Below are positions 23,346-35,184 of a stretch of DNA of 64,000 nucleotides, in pieces. Both the position numbers and the translations under genes were made by a program. Positions within the stretch are counted from its first letter, which is position 1, and every line of letters begins with the position of its first letter. A model generated the notes under the pieces. The model searched no databases. It was not told the DNA's origin and worked only from the letters and a program-made list of their open reading frames with translations. The stretch is from Haematobia irritans (taxonomy: Eukaryota > Arthropoda > Insecta > Diptera > Muscidae). Location of the stretch: the NCBI RefSeq assembly GCF_050003625.1, contig NC_134398.1, positions 70,626,891 to 70,690,890 of the forward strand. Reading direction: 5' to 3'.

Positions 23346-23819
23346 TCAAGTAAAAATTTCCATGGTATCTTCAACGGGTTGGCGGCAGCAAGGACACTTG
23401 TAATTGTTTAAAGCTTTTGATAATGCATCCACCATTAACTTTAAATTGCACTCCGAACAAATTTTCATATGTCTACAAGGTAGCATAACAATGTTTGAAG
23501 GTTTATTGACGCAGATCACGCAATCACTGTCGTTTAAAGTGCTAGAAGTCACTTCTTGGTTGTCGTCTTCCGAGTTTTCACAATCGGAATACTCTTCTTC
23601 CTCGAATATGTTTTCCTCTGGTATCAATTTTACGCATATTTTGTTAGGTTCATACACCATTCGGGAAAGAAAATCGTTAACAGATATATCCCCATTTTCC
23701 AAAAGCCGGATTGCTTTCTCAATTTTGGAAGACTTATCAGCATCCTGTCTCTTCTTTCGTTTGCACAACGAGCCACCGCTTTCAGAGAGCATTGAAAAAT
23801 GGCGGCTTTTGTTCCTCAT
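23346..23819 (-). CDS. RING-finger C-terminal module of the MULE protein
   Basis: An open frame of 157 aa continuous in gene order with MULE exon 5. It has a basic stretch KRKKRQDADKSSK (residues 20-32), an acidic stretch EEEEYSDCENSEDD (73-86), and a C3HC4 RING: C100, C103, C115, H117, C121, C124, C142, C145 (DCVIC, LPCRHMKICSEC, KCPCCRQP). The C-terminus DTMEIFT after the last Cys pair resembles the short tail after RINGs of IAP-type E3 ligases. RING fingers generally recruit E2 ubiquitin-conjugating enzymes. The ATG at 23819 is probably not the true start; a frameshift just upstream likely split it from the transposase. Activity is unknown. Confidence 0.75.
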   Translation of the reverse strand: MRNKSRHFSMLSESGGSLCKRKKRQDADKSSKIEKAIRLLENGDISVNDFLSRMVYEPNKICVKLIPEENIFEEEEYSDCENSEDDNQEVTSSTLNDSDCVICVNKPSNIVMLPCRHMKICSECNLKLMVDALSKALNNYKCPCCRQPVEDTMEIFT

Positions 23820-24040
23820 TACGAATTATGGCAACAAACTTAAAAAAATTTCCATTCTTATCTGCTAAACGTCCTAGTACTCCATTATATGCTTCTACAG
23901 CTGATGTTGTTCGTGTTTTTTGTTTATAAACTGAGAAAGAATTACAACCAATCTAGAAAATATTTTACATTCATTAGATTCATGTCACATATGGCAGCTA
24001 AATTTCACATCGCAACTTACTTTTTGTATCCATTGTCTTT

Positions 24041-24385
24041 AGGTTAGGTTAGGTTATGTGGCAGCCCGATGTATCAGGCTCACTTAGACTATTCAGTCCA
24101 TTGTGATACCACAGTGGTGAACTTCTCTCTTATCACTGAGTGCTGCCCGATTCCATGTTAAGCTCAATGACAAGGGACCTCCTTTTTATAGCCGAGCCCG
24201 AACGGCGTTCCACATTCCAGTGAAACCACTTAGAGAAGCTTTGAAACCCTCAGAAATGTCACCAGCATTACTGAGGTGGGATAATCCACCGCTGAAAAAT
24301 TTCTTGGTGTTCGGTCGTAACAGGAATCGAACCCACGACCTTGTGTATGCAAGGCGGGCATGCTAACCATTGCACCACGGTGGCT
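24041..24385 (-). mobile_element. tRNA-derived SINE, complete, 10-bp target duplication
   Basis: On the reverse strand it begins AGCCACCGTGGTGCAATGG, with a polymerase III A box (TGGTGCAATGG) and a B box (GGTTCGATTCC), so the head is tRNA-like. A body of about 250 bp follows (TTTTTCAGCGGTGGATTAT; ATGGAATCGGGCAGCACTC), and the tail is three units of CCTAA/ACCTA. Perfect CATTGTCTTT flanks at 24031-24040 and 24386-24395 show the insertion. It sits within exon 4 of the MULE gene. Other copies: 39824-40152 and 38455-38669. Confidence 0.93.
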
Positions 24386-26023
24386 CATTGTCTTTGGAAG
24401 TAGTTTAAAAATGGCGCAAAGGCACATTGGCTGTCCATTAACATTATTTTGGACCTGATTGCAGAAAACGCTTTAGTTTCGATTATATTAAATTCAAATT
24501 AAACAAAAATTTAGATTGTGCTCGAATGTAAAGACTTCAAAAAATCCACACGAGTTTCGTTTTTACATTTGAGAACAATCTAAATCTTTTTTTAATTCTT
24601 CTCACATTTAGAATATAAAAACAAAATATTTCATACGTACCAGCAACCAACATTTTGTGTTTTTGGAAAAACTATTTGTATTGCTTGCCTCATAGATTCT
24701 TCGTAATCAGTCACAATAATAGAAGGATCCATGTCGAAAATATTGTCCTTGATGTAGCGAAAGGGATCTTCGTATATTTGTTTTGTTTTTCTATCCATAA
24801 GAACAAAAAACATTGGAAAAATCTAAAATAATTGGTTAATAATTTGATTGAATATTTAAGTGTATATTAACTTACTTCTTCGAAATATTCAATATATATA
24901 TAACAAGCAATTGTTTGAAACATCCTTTTGGAACAATTTTAAATGTTGCATCAATTAGAAAGGTCCTTTGCTTCGGTGGAATATTCTCCTTAATTAATTC
25001 TATGGTTTTCAGCGATGAAAACAAACAAAACGAATATTTTTCTTCCATAATACATGCTGTGTAAAAAGGCCTGGGCATTGCCTCATCTTTTGTTATTCCA
25101 AATGATGTCCACACATTTTCTAAATTAAAAGCCTCAATAACTTGTAGAGCTGTCTTCGGAGAGGTTACAAAGTGCTTACTGACTATATATTGCAACCCTC
25201 TTTTGATTTTGGAGAATGCAATATTTTTGGTATCATCTTGAAAACTATTTAATATATTAATAAAAAAAAAAACATATTGCTTTAATATAATTATTCTACA
25301 TTTCTTACCTATCGCAAGTTTTTTGAAAACAAGATCTTATGCTACTCATTGCTGTCATTTCTTTTCCCAGTGTTTGAGCACTATCTAGGCAATCTGCTTT
25401 TATTTTATTTAGTGCCTTCAATTCTTTATAATACTTTTCTTCGTCATCGTGGTTATGTTCCACAAATTTTTGTGCACGGACACAGTTTCCATCGGACGTT
25501 ACATTAATTCTAGATTTACACTCTTTTTGTCTACACTCATATTTAGTTACACCTTTGTAAAATGATTTCTTGCGATAAATCATTTTTTCCTTAAATACGT
25601 AAAGGAGTTCACTTCCACTTCTTTTTCCCGGGAATATTTCGTAATTCATATTGAGTATTTGTTTACTACGCGACGTTTAGAATGAAACTGAATAGTCAAT
25701 CAATGTTTACAATGAATTGCAAGCATTCATTTAAATACACGGTAGTTGTAACGGTACCAGTCTACGCATTTAGTAAAGTTGTTAGTTTTAACAAAATGAA
25801 ATAATGCCCCACAAAGAAATCGTTGGGGGTTTCCTTCATCAATGAATTACGGTGTTTTTTCATAATGAAACAACACCCCAAACATAATAATGAAACAACA
25901 CCCCAAAAAAACGAAACAATACCCCAAATTACGTTGTTTTTGTTTTCAATATAAAGGTTTGGGGCTTTGTTTCTTTCCGTTTTGGGGCCTTATTTCTTGG
26001 GGGCTTATTTCATGGAGCCACAT

Positions 26024-27949
26024 TTTATACAATTATATGACTTTTTCGCCATTTACAACTTTTTGACTGTCGATAACCTAAAGATTTGTCATTCAGACCA
26101 TCGATAATATTATTGTATGATTGAACATAATATACTGTTTATTTCTATTTTGGTCGATGTATTTATTTTTTGCATGTACATTGGGGGTATCACCCTTTTT
26201 GTTTATTGTTGTAAAATGTTTTTTTTTTTATTTTGATCACTTTACAATAAATAAATACGCAAAAAAGTGTTGCGCATTTGTAAATTGTATCAAGATTCTA
26301 TTTCGACTTTATCTGCAAAGTCGGCTATCGGGCATCACGCAAGATATGCGTGATTCCAACCCCCAGTGTCTAGCTGATATGCATCTCATTAATTATTTGC
26401 AAATTCATCGGGAGTAAAGCAGTAAATGAAGTGGTTTGGTCTGGGCCCCCCGTCCATTGCATTGCGAACAATAAAAGACTCCCGAATTACCTGTTAACTG
26501 AAACTATTCCATTAATTAAACCAGACGACGAAAATATTACTAATCGCTTTCAAATTGGCCTAAAGGCATGACAACAAACTCTAAATTTGCATATGATTTT
26601 CTATAGTCGTTTGGCAATATTTGAGATGATATTTGGTTTTTGTTTCTGGTGCCGTCCGTTGGCTGGATGTTTTGCTGTTAATAAATCCAGCCGGTTTTCC
26701 GCTGCATGATTTGACAATCGGTTTGTGTTGTCCGAACTACATCAGACAATACAAGAGTCCATTCGACCATAAATACAACAATTGTCATCCCGTCGCGATT
26801 CTCCCTCTCTTTCTCAATTTCCATGGATGAAGAAAGAAAACAAGCTTGCAAATGAATATTCGTACATAGGTATGTGAACAGTGGGCGATTTATGTTATAA
26901 ATGTTGCTCAATTTGATTTAGTTAATGGATATGAGTTCAATGAACTTTGCAGTAAAAAAGGTGTCACCAAAAAGAGCAAACAATTTTCTTTTTGGGTTTT
27001 GTTGTTTAAGAAAATTTCTTATTTCAAAGAAAATATTGGAATTAACATTTGTAAGCATGTTATTAGCGGCATACAAAGTTCAAAACCGATCCAATCTAGA
27101 TAAAATTTATTCTTTTTATAATTTTTTTGTTTTGCTATTCTTTGTTTCATCAATACCCACATTACTATTTCAAAAAACAAAAAAATATGAATTATTTTTT
27201 GAGAATTTCGAATTTAGTAAAGTTGTGTGCTCGTACTTCGTTTGTGTACAACGCCTTTCTCATTTTGAGTTCACGTTAAATTTTCTCACATTAGGGGGGA
27301 AATTTAACTGCAATCAAATAAATTTTATGAACTAAAAGTTAAATTAGATTTGGAAATTTTCGTTGACTTTTGTTTGGCGTACCTTTCACTGTATGACAGA
27401 ATCTTGAATAATCCAAAGCTTAGTACAGAATACACTTTTGTCGGAGTTTTTGATTTACGTTTTAGTAAACTCGCAAATTGTGCATCAAATTTCTAATCAG
27501 GGCTGTGAAGGTGGTGTCTGAATATTTTGCTGGATTTAGAGTCGAAATCGTAAAAATGTTGCTTGACTCCGACTCCGGCTAAACCAAAATATAAAAAACA
27601 TTGATTTCTTCAATCGGCCAATAAACAGTGTGACTGTAATTGCGCTGCAACTTTCGATGATCCATATTATTCTTTGTTTTCTAAAAAGTTATACTAGAAG
27701 ATGTGCTGAATCGACCCATTTTAATACCCTTCTTGGTGGTGGGTATTAAAATGAATAAATTTTATTTGAAAATTATAGAAACATCGATTTTAATTTAATT
27801 ATTTTTTTTTTAATTTTATGTCAAAGTTCTAACTCGCACTTTTTCGAAATTGAGTTATATGTAGGGTTTGACTCAATATCGTCTAGAGTGTTTTAGGCAT
27901 TTTTTTTAAAAATAACAATGTTCTATCGCACAAAATTTCTGTTATCATA
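26024..27949. other. Mostly single-copy-looking non-coding DNA
   Basis: 26300-26830 is less AT-biased and lacks the repeat motifs of the surroundings. Frames at 26121-26417 and 26925-27335 have no domain or codon pattern worth calling. A small perfect palindrome CATTTTAATACCC / GGGTATTAAAATG lies at 27717-27753 and may be a solo terminus of a dispersed repeat. Confidence 0.4.
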
Positions 27950-29376
27950 CACTGGTAGAAAAATGGTTCGTACTATTAACGAACGGGCTTCGTTGATTAT
28001 TTTTCGTTAATATTACGAAATTTTTCGTTATAAGAACGAAAGTGATCGTTAATACAACGAAATCAATCGTTAAAAGACAATTTTGTGTTTTGGTTTTTCG
28101 TTATATTAATGAAACACGTTTCGTTAATATTACGAATATTGACTTTGTAATTTTTTCAAGAATTAGAATAAACAAATTTTCGAAGATGAAATTATTACAA
28201 TCATTTGCACATAGAGAGTAATTTTTGGAAACTTTTAGCCCTTAAAACAGTCGTTTTATATACTTCGAAACTGGAATTGAAAATTTCATTTATAAAACGA
28301 AAGCGATCGTTAATATAATGATATGGATCGTTAAAAAATAAATTTTAAATTGTTATATTTCGTCATATTAATGAAATATGTTCATTAATAATACGAATGG
28401 GAGTTTGACTATTTCTGCCTCTGCGTTCTCTCTCTCTCTCTCTAAAACGTCTCTCCATACTCTCTCTAATACGTCTGTAGCGTCAATGTAATTTGTACAT
28501 ACACATCTAAGCATGGCAATAAGCACATGTTTGCGTGTGCGTCTTGAAAAACAAACGGTAAAAAGTTCAACAGAAAACTTGTTTGATGGGCAAACCTTAA
28601 CAACATTTACGTTCTTTTCGCTGAAGAGTGCACAGGCTCATTACAGTTTCGTTGTGAATAATAAACATAGATGGTGGGTGAGTTAAATTGGTGTTTTTTG
28701 TATATTCGCAAGAAATTTAGTGTAAATTTTTAATCTTTAGTGAAAATGCCACGGGGAAGTGAACTTTCAGATGAAGAAGGCGGAACAAATCCGTAATGAA
28801 CCTTTGGATAAATGGACATGGCGATACGATTATCATTTTTTGGTCTTAGAAATTAGAGGCTTTTTTTCTTAAGTGAAAGTCACAGTATATGATTATTAAA
28901 TTACTTAATTTATCAATAAATATTATTTCCTACTGTACGAGTATATAAATCCTATTTCAAAGATCTTAACAAAAAATAATACACTACCAATGACTACATT
29001 AAAATGCAATAATTGGTTGGGTTTCATTAATATAACGTTTGTGTTCATTTATACAACGTTCGCCTTTCATTCATACAATGAAAAAACTGGGTTCATACAA
29101 TGAATGATTTTCGTTCATACAACGTATAAGCTGCATCCATACAATGAATAAATTTCATTCATATAACGAATAATATTCGTTAATACAACGAAAAGGCTAC
29201 GTAATAGCAACGTAATTATTCGTTAATACTACGAAATGTACTCCATAAAGGGTTTCGTAAATATAACGTAAAATTACGTTATTATAACGAAATGCTACGT
29301 TGGCTGACTTTTAATGAAGAATTTCGTTAATACAACGTAGAAATTCATCGTATTAACGAAACTTTTTCTACCAGTG
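27950..29376. mobile_element. TIR element with CGTTAATA sub-terminal repeats
   Basis: The left end CACTGGTAGAAAAATGGTTCG and the complement of the right end CACTGGTAGAAAAAGTTTCG form inverted repeats flanked by TA. Both flanks (27970-28400 and 29020-29360) are packed with CGTTAATAnnACGAA and related TTCATTNATACAACG motifs, over twenty in all. A short stretch near 28747 reads MPRGSELSDEE, with a possible frameshifted continuation QIRNEPLDKW, like the start of a Tc1-type transposase. This may be all that remains of its gene. A (CT)n tract lies at 28428-28443. Confidence 0.75.
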
Positions 29377-29889
29377 TAGACCGAACAAGGTTCTATGTTT
29401 TACATTTGGAACCTTGTCACATTAAAATAACACAAATTTGTTTTATAGAACCTTGTCAAAACAAATAACGCAATTTAACTGCATGTTTTTATAACAACAG
29501 TTAGAACCATGTGCTTTAAGTTTAAGTTTCAGTTTCCTCGTGATTGTTGATTGAATAGAACCGTGAATTGTGCAATTCGTTTGTTTTATAAAAATTGTAA
29601 CCACATCATGAGTACACACAAAATTTTGTTTTCTGATTTAATAACGAAATTAATTGATCCAATTAATGTTTAATTGAAATGTCTTGAATGATAGTATCAA
29701 TCACAATATTTGATTAAAAAAATTAATTAATTAATCATTAGCAAATTTCAACGTTGATTGCAAAATTTTTTAATTAAAAACGTAACTATTTTCAATTACT
29801 GTCTTAGCTGACTTAGTGTTTTTAAATTGCTTAAAAAATTGATTGTTTAAAATAAATTTTTAATTCAAAATTTAAAAAATACCATCACT
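29377..29889. other. AT-rich non-coding stretch
   Basis: No coding signature. Several AATTAATTAATT runs occur. Confidence 0.4.
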
Positions 29890-30155
29890 ATTTTATACCC
29901 TCTACCAGGATGGGGTATATAACTTTATCATTCCGTTTTTAATATATAGAAATATTGTTCTACTTGGCACAAGTAGTTGTTATTGATGTAGGTCGGATGG
30001 TATTGCAAATGGGCCAAATCGCACCACGTTTACGTATAGCCCCCATATAAACCGACCTCCAGATTTGGCTTGCGGAGTCTCTTAAAGAGGCAAATTACAT
30101 CGGATCCCTTTAAAATTTGGCACGTGGTGTTAGTATATGACCTCAAATGCAAATG
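29890..30155 (+). repeat. Family A repeat, 5' fragment
   Basis: Begins TTTTATACCCTCTACCAGG, passes through TTGATGTAGGTCGGATGGTAT and ends within the first 153-bp unit (CCAGATTTGGCTTGCGGAG). The GTCC tract has been lost and the rest is missing. Confidence 0.75.
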
Positions 30156-30171
30156 CAAAAATTGAATTGGT

Positions 30172-30345
30172 CGTTCATCAGTCGGTGCAACAAAAAAAAA
30201 AATAGCTTCTGTAACATATACGCCAAAAATATTATATGCTTAGAAGAATTTTCTACCAAAATATCGGTGCACCCAAAATAAAATCGCTTCTGTAACATAT
30301 ACGCCAAAAATATTATATGCTTAGAAGAATTTTCTACCAAAAAAA
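30172..30345. repeat. 81-bp tandem duplication of a family D segment
   Basis: CTTCTGTAACATATACGCC and TGCTTAGAAGAATTTTCTAC each occur twice, 81 bp apart (30206 and 30287 for the first). The adjacent text (CACTTCCACGAGG) matches family D at 62900. Confidence 0.85.
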
Positions 30346-30631
30346 GATTGTGCTCAAAATTCTTTTTTTTTTCTGCCTAATTGTATATTCCCTCAGATCT
30401 TTCTCACTTCCACGAGGTTTTTTAATTCTTTACGCCTTTTTCTGTGATACAAACATTGTAGAAGAAATTATTCAATTTTATAAATTTTTTAAATTCGAAC
30501 CGCGGACCACACAGTTTGTACGCCAACGCAATATCCACGGGGCTACGTAGCTGTTACTGTCGTCAATAGACAATTATCGTTATAAGTTATATTTATATAG
30601 CATAGTTAGCGGCGCCCACGAGCCGATGCAA

Positions 30632-31116
30632 ACATACCCTACGGGAAATTGGTTCAAATTGCCACTGGCGGATCATAGGTACTGGTGATCCAGTTTGTCG
30701 CAGTTTTTAAATAGTCATAATTTAATGATTTCCAAACTCGCTTGGTATAAAAATCTTATTGGAACTACACATTTAGTGAAGTAGAATTACCAGAACAACC
30801 AATTTTTCAACATATTTCAAAAGTTTTTCATTTTTGGTGCGATTCGGATAACCTAAATGAAAGATTCCTTAGAGTTTGTCCGAGACTGGTTCGTGAGGAC
30901 TTCTCTATGGAGTGGTAGTACTAAAATGTCCCAGGGCGTGCTCTTAGGAACGAGTCCAAGACGTGACCTAAAGTGTAAATTTACCCCGTCAATGACAAAC
31001 CCATGTTAAAGTGACCGGCCCCTTCCATACGTCTTGACCAGAACTAGGACTGGTTCACACACACCAGGGACTAGTCCTGTACCGGTCCTGTGGTTGATCC
31101 ATTTCCCGTACGGTAA
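30632..31116. mobile_element. Probable TIR element (about 480 bp)
   Basis: ACCCTACGGGAAATTGGTTC at the left mirrors GATCCATTTCCCGTACGGT at the right. The interior has paired CACTGG/ACCAGG and GGACTAG text but no gene. A target duplication was not established. Confidence 0.5.
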
Positions 31117-31788
31117 CTTTACAAAAGAAGAACGTGAAGTCGAGTATACTCGTAACATATATATAAATAATTTTCCATTGAATCCTAAAGTTAACGATAA
31201 CCATTCAAAAGTACATTATATTTAAATTCTAAACAATAATTTTGCAACAAACACATAAATTTATTTAGCATATAACACCATTTTAATTGCATTCAAAATT
31301 TATCGTATCGTAGAAATACAAATAAATATGAATTTTTATTAACGAATAATTTTGTACTTAATTTCATTTGTACCTAAAAGGCCGGTATAAAGTTGGCGTT
31401 AAAATGGCCATGTTTTCACAGTTGCTTCTCTTTAATAATTTATTTTAAAGAAAATAAACTAATCAATTGTTGCTTTGGATCTTTCCCCACCAAGTTATAA
31501 TACAATTTGCCCAAAAAAGTTACAATGTTTATTCTGGTTTTACCGATACGAGTTTCGCCGCTAAAAGAAAAGTAATTTTAGCGGCAAAACTCGAACTTAA
31601 TGCTTTTATTTTTGAAAGTATCCGTCAACTCCTCTCGGACTATTTATTAATAAAGAGGAACTAAACTTTGTTTTTACAGATCTTACTGTTTAATTTTTCA
31701 CTGTTTCCCCCCTTTTTTAATTTTACTGTCCCAACTCTAAAAAGAGTTAGTGCCCTTTCGTTATTTTTTGTGAAGATCCGTTTGTAAT
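31117..31788. other. AT-rich non-coding stretch
   Basis: No gene recognised. A small inverted pair CGAGTTTCGCCGCTAAAA / TTTTAGCGGCAAAACTCG lies at about 31548-31594. Confidence 0.4.
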
Positions 31789-33431
31789 TTTTATACCCTC
31801 CATCATAGGATGGGGGTATATTAACTTTGTCATTCCGTTTGTAACACATCGAAATATTGCTCTAAGACCCCATAAAGTATATATATTCTGGGTCGTGGTG
31901 AAATTCTGAGTCGATCTAAGCATGTCCGTCCGTCCGTCCGTCCGTAGCTCCCATATAAACCGATCCCCAGATTTGGCTTGCGGAGCCTCAAAAAGAAGCA
32001 AATTTCATCCGATCTGCCTGAAATTTGGTACATGGTGTTGGTATATGGTCTCTAACAATCATGCAAAAATTGGTCTACATCGGTCCATAATTATATATAG
32101 CCCCCATATAAACCGATCCCCAGATTTGGCTTGCGGAGCCTCAAAGAGAAGCAAATTTCATCCGATCCGGCTGAAATTTGGTACATGATGTTGGTATATG
32201 GTCTCTAACAACCATGCAAAAACTGGTCCACATCGGTTCATAATTATATATAGCCCCCATATAAACCGATCCCCAGATTTGGCTTGTGGAGCCTCTAAGA
32301 GAAGCATATTTCATCCGATCCGGCTGAAATTTGGTACATGATGTTGGTATATGATCTCTAACAACCATGCAAAAATTGGTTCACATCGGTCCATAATTAT
32401 ATATAGACCCCATATAAACCGATCTCCAGATTTGGCTTGCGAAGCCTCAAAGAGATGCAAATTGCATCCGATCCGGCTGAAATTTGGTACATGGTATTGG
32501 TATATGGTCTTTAACAACCGTGCAAAAATTGGTCCACATCGGTCTATAATTATATATAGCGCCCATATAAACCGATCCCCAGATTTGGGTTGCGGAGCCT
32601 CAAAAAGAAGCAAATTTCATCCGATCCGCCTGAAATTTGGTACATGATATTGGTATATGGTCTCTAACAACCATGCAAAAATTGGTCCACATCGGTTCAT
32701 AATTATATATAGCCCCTATATAAACCGATTCCAGATTTGGCTTGCGAAGTCTCCAAGAGAAGCAAATTTCATCCAATCCGGTTGTAATTTGGAACATGGT
32801 GTTAGTATATGATCTTTAACAACCGTGCCAGAATTGGTCCAATCACACAAAAATTGGTCCATATTGGTTCATAATCAAGGTTGCCACTAGAGCCACAAAT
32901 AATCTACCAAAATTTTATTTATATAGAAAATTTTATCAAAATGTTATTTCTATAGAAAATTTTGTCAAAATTTTATTTCTAGAGAAAATTTTGTTAAAAT
33001 TTTATTCGGTTCATAATAAAATTTTCATCATTGTCAAAATTTTATTTCTATAGAAAATTTTGTCAAAATTTTATTTCTATAGAAAATTTGTTCAAATTTT
33101 ATTCGGTTCATAATCATGGTTGCCACTCGAGCCAAAAATAATCTACCAAGATTTTATTTCTATAGAATATTTTGTCAAAAGTTTATTTCTATAGAAAATT
33201 TTGTTAAAATTTTATTTCTGTAGAAATTTTTGTCAAAATTTTCTTTCTATAGAAAATTTTGTCAAAATTTTTATTTCTATAGAAAATTTTGTGAAAATTT
33301 TATTTCTATAGAAAATTTTATTAGAATTTTATTTCTGTAGAAAATTTTGTTAAAATTTTATTTCTGTAGAAAATTTTGTCAAAATGTTATGTCTACTTTG
33401 TCAAACTGAATTATATACGTATTGGATCGAT

Positions 33432-33586
33432 CTTTTTATACCCACCACCATAGAATGGTGACGGGGGTATAATAAGTTTGTCATTCCGTTTGTAACGCAT
33501 CGAAATATCGATTTCCGACTATATAAAGTATATATATTCTTGATCAGGGAGAAATTCTAAGACGATATAACGATGTCCGTCTGTCC

Positions 33587-33628
<42 letters not shown>

Positions 33629-35184
33629 TGTAATCACGCTACAGTCTTCAATAATGAAGCAATCGTGCTGAAATTTTGCACAAACTCGTCTTTTGTCTGC
33701 AGGCAGGTCAAGTTCGAAGATGGGCTACATCGGTCCAGGTTTTGATATAGTCCCCATATAAACCGACCTCCCGATTTGGGGTCTTGGGCTTATAGAAATC
33801 GTAGTTTTTATCCAATTTGCCTGAAATTTGAAATCTAGAGGTATTTTATGACCATAAAGAGGTGTGCCAAAAATGGTGAGTATCGGTCCATGTTTTGGTA
33901 TAGCCCCCATATAGACCGATCCCCCGATTTTACTTCTTGGGCTTATAGAAACCGTAGTTTTTATCCAATTTGTCTGAAATTGGAAATCTAGAGGTATTTT
34001 ATGACCATAAAGAGGTGTGCCAAAAATGGTGAGTATCGGTCCATGTTTTGGTATAGCCCCCATATAGACCGATCTCCCGATTTTACTTCTTGGGCTTATA
34101 GAAACCGCAGTCTTTATTCAATTTACCTGAAATTGGAAATCTAGAGGTATTGTAGGACCACAAATACGTGTGCCAAAAATTGTGAGTATCGGCCCATGTT
34201 TTGGTATGGTCCCCATATAAAACGACCTCCCGATGTGGGGTCTTGGGCTTATAGAAATCGTAGTTTTTATCCAATTTGTCCAAAATTAAAAATCTAGAGG
34301 TATTTTAGGACCATAAAGAGGTGTGCCGAAAATGGTGAGTATCGGTCCATATTTTGGTATAGCCCCCATATAGACCGATTTCCCGATTTTACTTCTTGGG
34401 CTTCTAGAATACGTAGTTTATATACAATTTGCCTGAAATTGGAAATTTATAGGTATTTTAGGACTATAAAGAGGTGTGCCACAAGTGGTGAGTATCCGTC
34501 CATGTTTTGGTATAACCCCCATATAGACCGATATCCCGATTTTACTTCTTGGGCTTCTAGAATCTGAAGTTTTTATCCAATTTGCCTGAAATTGGAAATC
34601 TAGAGGTATTTTCGGGCCATAAAGAAGTGTGCCGAAAACGGTGAGTATAGGTCCATATTTTAGTATAGCCCCCATAAGAAAGATCTCCCGATCTAACTCC
34701 TTGGGTTTGTAGAAAAAATTATCCGACTTGCCTGAAATTGTAAATATTCTGGTATTTTAGACTCACAAAAACGTGTATCGGATTAAGATTCTATCGGTCC
34801 ATTTCGTAATGCCTCCATATAGACCGACTTCACTTCTTGAGGATGTAGAAGGCGCACTGATCATGAAAATTGCTTGAAACTCAATGTAAAATTTCCAGAT
34901 TTTACTTCTACAGATTTAAGATTTCAAATCAAGACGTTATTTTATAATTTTCTTGCACACTTACAAGAGATGTTAATGATTCCTCTAAAACTCAAACAAA
35001 AATGGTTCTTATAAATCCAGAATCTGATATAGTCCTCATAGGTGAAATCTTTAAATTTATCTTCGGGAAGTGTCCCCAAGTCCTCAAGCCCTACTGAAAT
35101 TTCAAAGGAAACCCTAATATTTGGTTCATGGTGGTGGGTATTTAAGGTTCGGCCCGGCCGAACTTACTGCTGTATATACTTGTT
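33432..35184 (+). repeat. Family C repeat, nested in family A
   Basis: The boundaries are given by the host. The left end is CTTTTTATACCCACCACCAT; the right end is palindrome GTTCGGCCCGGCCGAAC, then TTACTGCTGTATATACTTG. Units with TAGCCCCCATATAGACCGAT recur at 33748, 33901, 34053, 34207, 34360 and 34513, steps of 152-154 bp. A long (GTCT)n tract lies near the 5' end. No gene. Confidence 0.85.
33577..33627. repeat. (GTCT)n microsatellite
   Basis: About twelve tetranucleotide units, starting as GTCCGTCTGTCC and becoming pure GTCT. It occupies the same position as the GTCC tracts of families A and B. Confidence 0.97.

Larger units (their letters stand above)
23346..25649 (-). pseudogene. MULE transposase gene, five exons, disrupted
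   Basis: Exons inferred from GT..AG sites: 25649-25309, 25244-24876, 24822-24641, 24454-24021 (split by a SINE) and 23952-23346. Exon 1 holds a FLYWCH-like zinc finger (C39, C44, H65, H67 in ECRQKEC...EHNHDD). Exon 2 holds the first catalytic Asp (RTFLIDATFKIVPKG) and exon 3 the second (PSIIVTDYEESMRQAI), leading to GCW. Exon 4 reads SQCAFAPFLNYFQRQWIQK before a GTAAGT donor. Exon 5 holds KTRTTSAVEAYNGVLGRLAD, with the likely third residue Glu, then a RING. Damage: an extra TA unit shifts the frame near the end of exon 2 (24895), the SINE interrupts exon 4, and a frameshift near 23815 separates transposase from RING. Confidence 0.82.
23011..26023 (-). mobile_element. MULE (Mutator-like) DNA transposon with spliced gene
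   Basis: The left end GGCTCCATGAAATAAGCCCC and the complement of the right end (same first 20 bases) form inverted repeats of about 40 bp, including AAGGCCCCAAA. Sub-terminal text (AATGCCCCA, AAACAACACCCC) is also mirrored. About 3.0 kb. It encodes on the reverse strand a multi-exon FLYWCH-MULE-RING protein, now damaged. A SINE lies inside an exon. Target duplications (8-10 bp expected) could not be identified. Confidence 0.85.

Noticed and set aside
24041..24060. Interstitial telomere repeat (TTAGG)n
   Set aside because: Only three units, located exactly at the SINE 3' end and repeated in another SINE copy; better explained as the SINE tail.
24310..24385. Functional tRNA gene
   Set aside because: A and B boxes are present, but no full cloverleaf or acceptor stem; it is the head of a SINE with target duplication.
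26925..27335. 136-aa forward frame
   Set aside because: AT-rich, F/L/K-dominated composition without domain or splice signals.
32910..33390. Separate satellite locus
   Set aside because: It is the internal minisatellite of the family A element in forward orientation, not an independent array.
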